NCBI GenBank assembly: GCA_947179155.2 | Contig: OX359287.1 | Coordinates: forward strand, 3,668,501 to 3,732,500 | DNA: 64,000 nt | Direction: 5' to 3' | Source of the DNA: Hedera helix | Lineage: Eukaryota > Streptophyta > Magnoliopsida > Apiales > Araliaceae | Part shown: positions 60,557-64,000 of the stretch, piece by piece | Layout of the letters: every line of letters starts with the position of its first letter | Numbering within the stretch: the first letter of the stretch is position 1 | Translations under genes and position numbers: made by a program | The notes under the pieces: model-generated | Databases searched by the model: none | What the model saw: only the letters and a program-made list of their open reading frames with translations | Told to the model about the DNA's origin: nothing

Positions 60557-61667
60557 GGGGACAATACTCACAAGTTAGAAACATAGGTATCTCTCTTTCT
60601 TTGCTTCCGTAATGAAGGACAATCTTTGTTTGATCTACCTTAATTATTTAGTCAAGTAAGTCTTGGTTATCCGGTTATCTCAGTCTAATCCCACTTAAGG
60701 TATATCCTTATTTATTTTTATGTTGTAAAGTATATTATTATCAAAAAATTCATCCGGATTACATATTCTGGATCTAATGTTCCTGAATCAAAAACAACAT
60801 AAGCAAATTATTCACTCTTTGCTTTATAAATTGCATAAATACCGACTTTTATTCTCAAAATCTTTCATCTGCTTGTATATTCCTATTCTTTGATATGAAT
60901 GACAAATTGGACCACAGGTCTCTTATTTTCAACTCTGAAAAATTTGGGCCCGACCTATTTGTTAGGTCTAAGTGTGTAGATCCGGTTTATCCAACTAAAG
61001 GTTAAAGATGACAACCATTTTAATACTTTCAACATTTTTTAATTTTTTTAATATCATATGGGCCACCTCACTTGTCTTTTCTTATATTTTTCATATCATT
61101 TATGTTAAATTATTTTTCATTTTTACACGGTCACATAGGATAAAAGTTAACATCCACTCAATAAATTAGACGACATAATACAATTTTATGGTTTTTTTAG
61201 TTTTATTGAGTTATTGTAATTTTTAAAAGTTTACAACAACTATCTTATTGGACATGGGCTATCCTTGAAGAATAAACTATTATAATTTAAAAGTTGAATA
61301 ATTACTATTCATATATAGTTGGAAAGCTCTATAAATCTAATTTCCTACACATTAAATCGTGTATCATTTGAGTTTATAAACATAGTTGTTGACTTGTTGG
61401 TAAATTGCCATTGGTCAGGCACAGGAAAATAATTCTATAGTCTGCAGTATTTTTTGAACTTTACAACGTAAACTATTTTCAAACGCTATGATCACAGACT
61501 GCACGGAGACAAACAACTTTATAGTCAGCAGTTTTAGCTCACCTTTGATGCATATACTGTTACAGATCGAATATATATATATATATACTAGGGATAATCC
61601 GTGCCTTCCAACTAATATAACAATTGAATATTATATCTAATATTTAAAAATTAAAAATTTTAAATTA
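60557..61667. other. Unassigned AT-rich DNA
   Basis: No coding frame, RNA gene or recognisable repeat was found. Confidence 0.4.
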
Positions 61668-61694
61668 TTATAATTATTATTATTATTATTATTT

Positions 61695-61779
<85 letters not shown>

Positions 61780-61827
61780 GAATTATTATTATTATTATTA
61801 TTATTACAACTATTATAATTATTATTG

Positions 61828-61887
<60 letters not shown>

Positions 61888-61992
61888 TATTATTATTATT
61901 ATTATTAATAATATTATTATTACTATTACTATTTTTATTATTATTATTATTCTTATTATTATTACTATTATTATAATTATTATTGTTGTTAT
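61668..61992. repeat. Compound (ATT)n/(AAT)n microsatellite, left part
   Basis: More than 300 bp of ATT/AAT trinucleotides with switches in strand sense and short interruptions. Poly-Ile/Asn ORFs here are artefacts. Confidence 0.92.
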
Positions 61993-63809
61993 TGTAGACA
62001 CCCAAATTTTGCACTTCTCTACTAACTGTGGCAGGAGGACAAAGTTGTCACTTGACCCGACATGCGAAAAAGAAGGTGGACCCCAACACGAAGTCACCCC
62101 AACGACTTACAGTCAAATTCGCCACAACGAACAACGAGCATCAGGTTACTTAAGTCGAGGCAAATAGTTGATCCAGAAGAACCTAATTTGATCACAAAAG
62201 ACGACTAATGGTCACTACGCTTACGATGACCAAACACAATTAGCAAATTCTATATCAAGTCGCAGCCCTCCGAACTAGCCTCCCAGAACAATATGGCACG
62301 TTTTCCAGGGATTTTCGGATTGCAAAATACGAGCCTTCCAGCGAAAATACGAAAGACCGACATCAGACGCGGAAATCGAGGAAGCACCGAAGCCAGCTGC
62401 ACCTGCGGCCAAGATCTGAAGTTCTAAATTGCCACTTCCAGTTCATTTCTTCAGCAGATGCGGACGGAAAAGAAAAGGAGTGAGAGAAAGGCGACGGGAG
62501 AGAGAGAAAGGCAACGGGAGAGAGAAAAAAGAGAGAAGAAGAGAGAAAAAATGTGAGATCTTCATCTTTTGTACAATCTTATACTAGGTATTGTATCCTA
62601 TTTTGGTTTTCAAGTGTTAAAGCGTTTATTTCATCATTTGGAATGTGAAAAATTCGAGTTTCATAGCTTTGTTATGTTTTAACAAGTAAATCTTTTAGAT
62701 ATAGTTTTATTTTGTTCTTATTGCATTTGTTGGGTGGATCTACTGTAGATCCGAAAATATTTGGTGCACTGCTATTTAAATAGTTTGATTTTGTGTATTT
62801 TGAAGTTAGATCCAATGTAGTCAATATATGTTGTAGATCTGTGGATTAGGGACGGTTAGAGATGATTTATTGTGGATGAAATCTCCTCCTAACCTCCCGA
62901 TGATATCCTTTTAGTTTGTTTTTAGCTTTTACGTATGTAGCAATTGCAATGCGCCTATATGTAAATATGTAAATTTTGGGCCTTAAAACGACATCAAGTC
63001 GAAAGTCGGGTTTAAGGCCCCGTGATAGTGAAGTGTGTGATTGTGGATGCTTGGGGTTATTTGGATGAATCACATGCCCATGAATAACTCCGACGCCATT
63101 TTAATGCTTGATTTTCCCTTTCGACACGAAAAATGAATTTTGGAATGAAAAGATGAAAATTTTCATAAAATCAATCAAACTAGGATATTAGATCATCCGT
63201 AGGCTAAAATAAAATTGTAAGTGTCGGATGAGCTCTATTCCTATTTGACGAAGGGTTTGAAAAATATGTTTTACAAAATATCATCGGTTTTATTATCGAA
63301 ACAAAAACAATAACAATGAACTTTTCGATTAAATCAAATCCTTCATGCATAGGGTCAACGAGATTTCTGAAGTACTTTCAAAATAAAGCATTCCAACGAT
63401 TTTCACAGGCACACACACATACACACGCGCACAAACACACATTTTAGGATTTAAAGGAAGGGAAATCATTAAGATTGCGGTAACCGTGTTTTCACGGAAG
63501 TCGGAGGGTGCCTAACACCTTCCCCTCGCTTAAGCAAGCCCCCGAACTCTATGAATCTCGGTTTGCGGACCAATTAATTCGGAGTCACACATGAGCCAGC
63601 GATTACGAAAACAAAATTCGGATGAGTTGGTACATCCATTTCAAATATACAAACTGGCGACTATGGTCAATTGACTCATCATAAAATCGACCTTTCAAAC
63701 CCCGTTGACATTCAAGCCGACCATTTTCCAAAAAATCACATCTTAATCTAAAGGGCTAAAATTGGAAAGAGATTTATTATAAAACAAAACGACTTTCCCG
63801 GCGTCGACA
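61993..63809 (+). mobile_element. Solo LTR (Tat/Ogre-like gypsy) inserted in a microsatellite
   Basis: 1817 bp from TGTAGACACCCAAATTTTGC to GGCGTCGACA, with a perfect 5-bp target duplication GTTAT at 61988-61992 and 63810-63814. Sequence such as GGAGGGTGCCTAACACCTTC (about 63505) and the terminal ACGACTTTCCCGGCGTCGACA style recall Tat/Ogre-type gypsy LTRs; that family assignment is from memory. The right edge meets ATT repeats directly, so no internal region follows and it is a solo LTR. A CA/CG-rich stretch lies at 63410-63440. No genes. Confidence 0.88.

Positions 63810-64000
<191 letters not shown>

Noticed and set aside
61637..62097. Long poly-Ile/Asn open frames
   Set aside because: They are translations of the ATT/AAT microsatellite with no other sequence content. 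The same applies to 33708-33923 and 60241-60564.

Overview
This is nuclear DNA from a plant, most likely a eudicot. It is strongly AT-rich, genes have GT-AG introns, and CACTA, hAT, Stowaway, Ty1/copia and Ty3/gypsy elements are nested in one another. There is no bacterial-style gene organisation. The species cannot be named from the sequence. Only one convincing host gene is present; nearly everything else is transposon-derived, microsatellite or unassigned AT-rich DNA.

Layout. 1-1914: minus-strand LTR-like sequence with a GC-rich patch. 2014-8174: a complete CACTA (En/Spm) transposon with an AAA target duplication, carrying a five-exon TNP2-type transposase gene with three in-frame stops. 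8178-8670: a tandemly duplicated retroelement-like repeat. 9658-22419 (minus): a 13-exon purple acid phosphatase-like gene coding for 645 residues in one continuous frame. Its introns hold a probable copia solo LTR, a palindrome dimer, a fold-back MITE, a Stowaway-like MITE and several microsatellites. 23201-28500: a Stowaway-like MITE, then a hAT-like sequence split by a 3.9-kb solo LTR. 28743-34432: decayed gypsy LTR material, including a 39-bp AT-rich minisatellite.

34433-43445 is a 9.0-kb Ty3/gypsy element with both LTRs and a gag-pol ruined by stops, frameshifts and substituted integrase catalytic residues. 43807-44223 is a hAT-type MITE. 46774-51240 is a minus-strand copia remnant. 51579-58072 is a noncoding (LARD-like) gypsy-type element with 2.56-kb LTRs and a perfect GAGCA target duplication. 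58078-60013 is a probable copia solo LTR. 60136-60548 is a second hAT MITE with a perfect 8-bp target duplication. From 61668 to the window end runs an ATT microsatellite, interrupted by a 1.8-kb solo LTR (61993-63809) with a perfect GTTAT duplication.

The phosphatase is the only gene likely to make a functional product. The mobile elements interact mainly by nesting: CACTA next to old LTR repeats, an LTR inside hAT-like DNA, an LTR inside a microsatellite, and a LARD inserted exactly at the edge of a presumed solo LTR. I found no evidence for a new multi-gene system. The most unusual items are the LARD with a duplicated 3' junction, the hAT MITE family built around ATT arrays, and the compact CACTA transposase.
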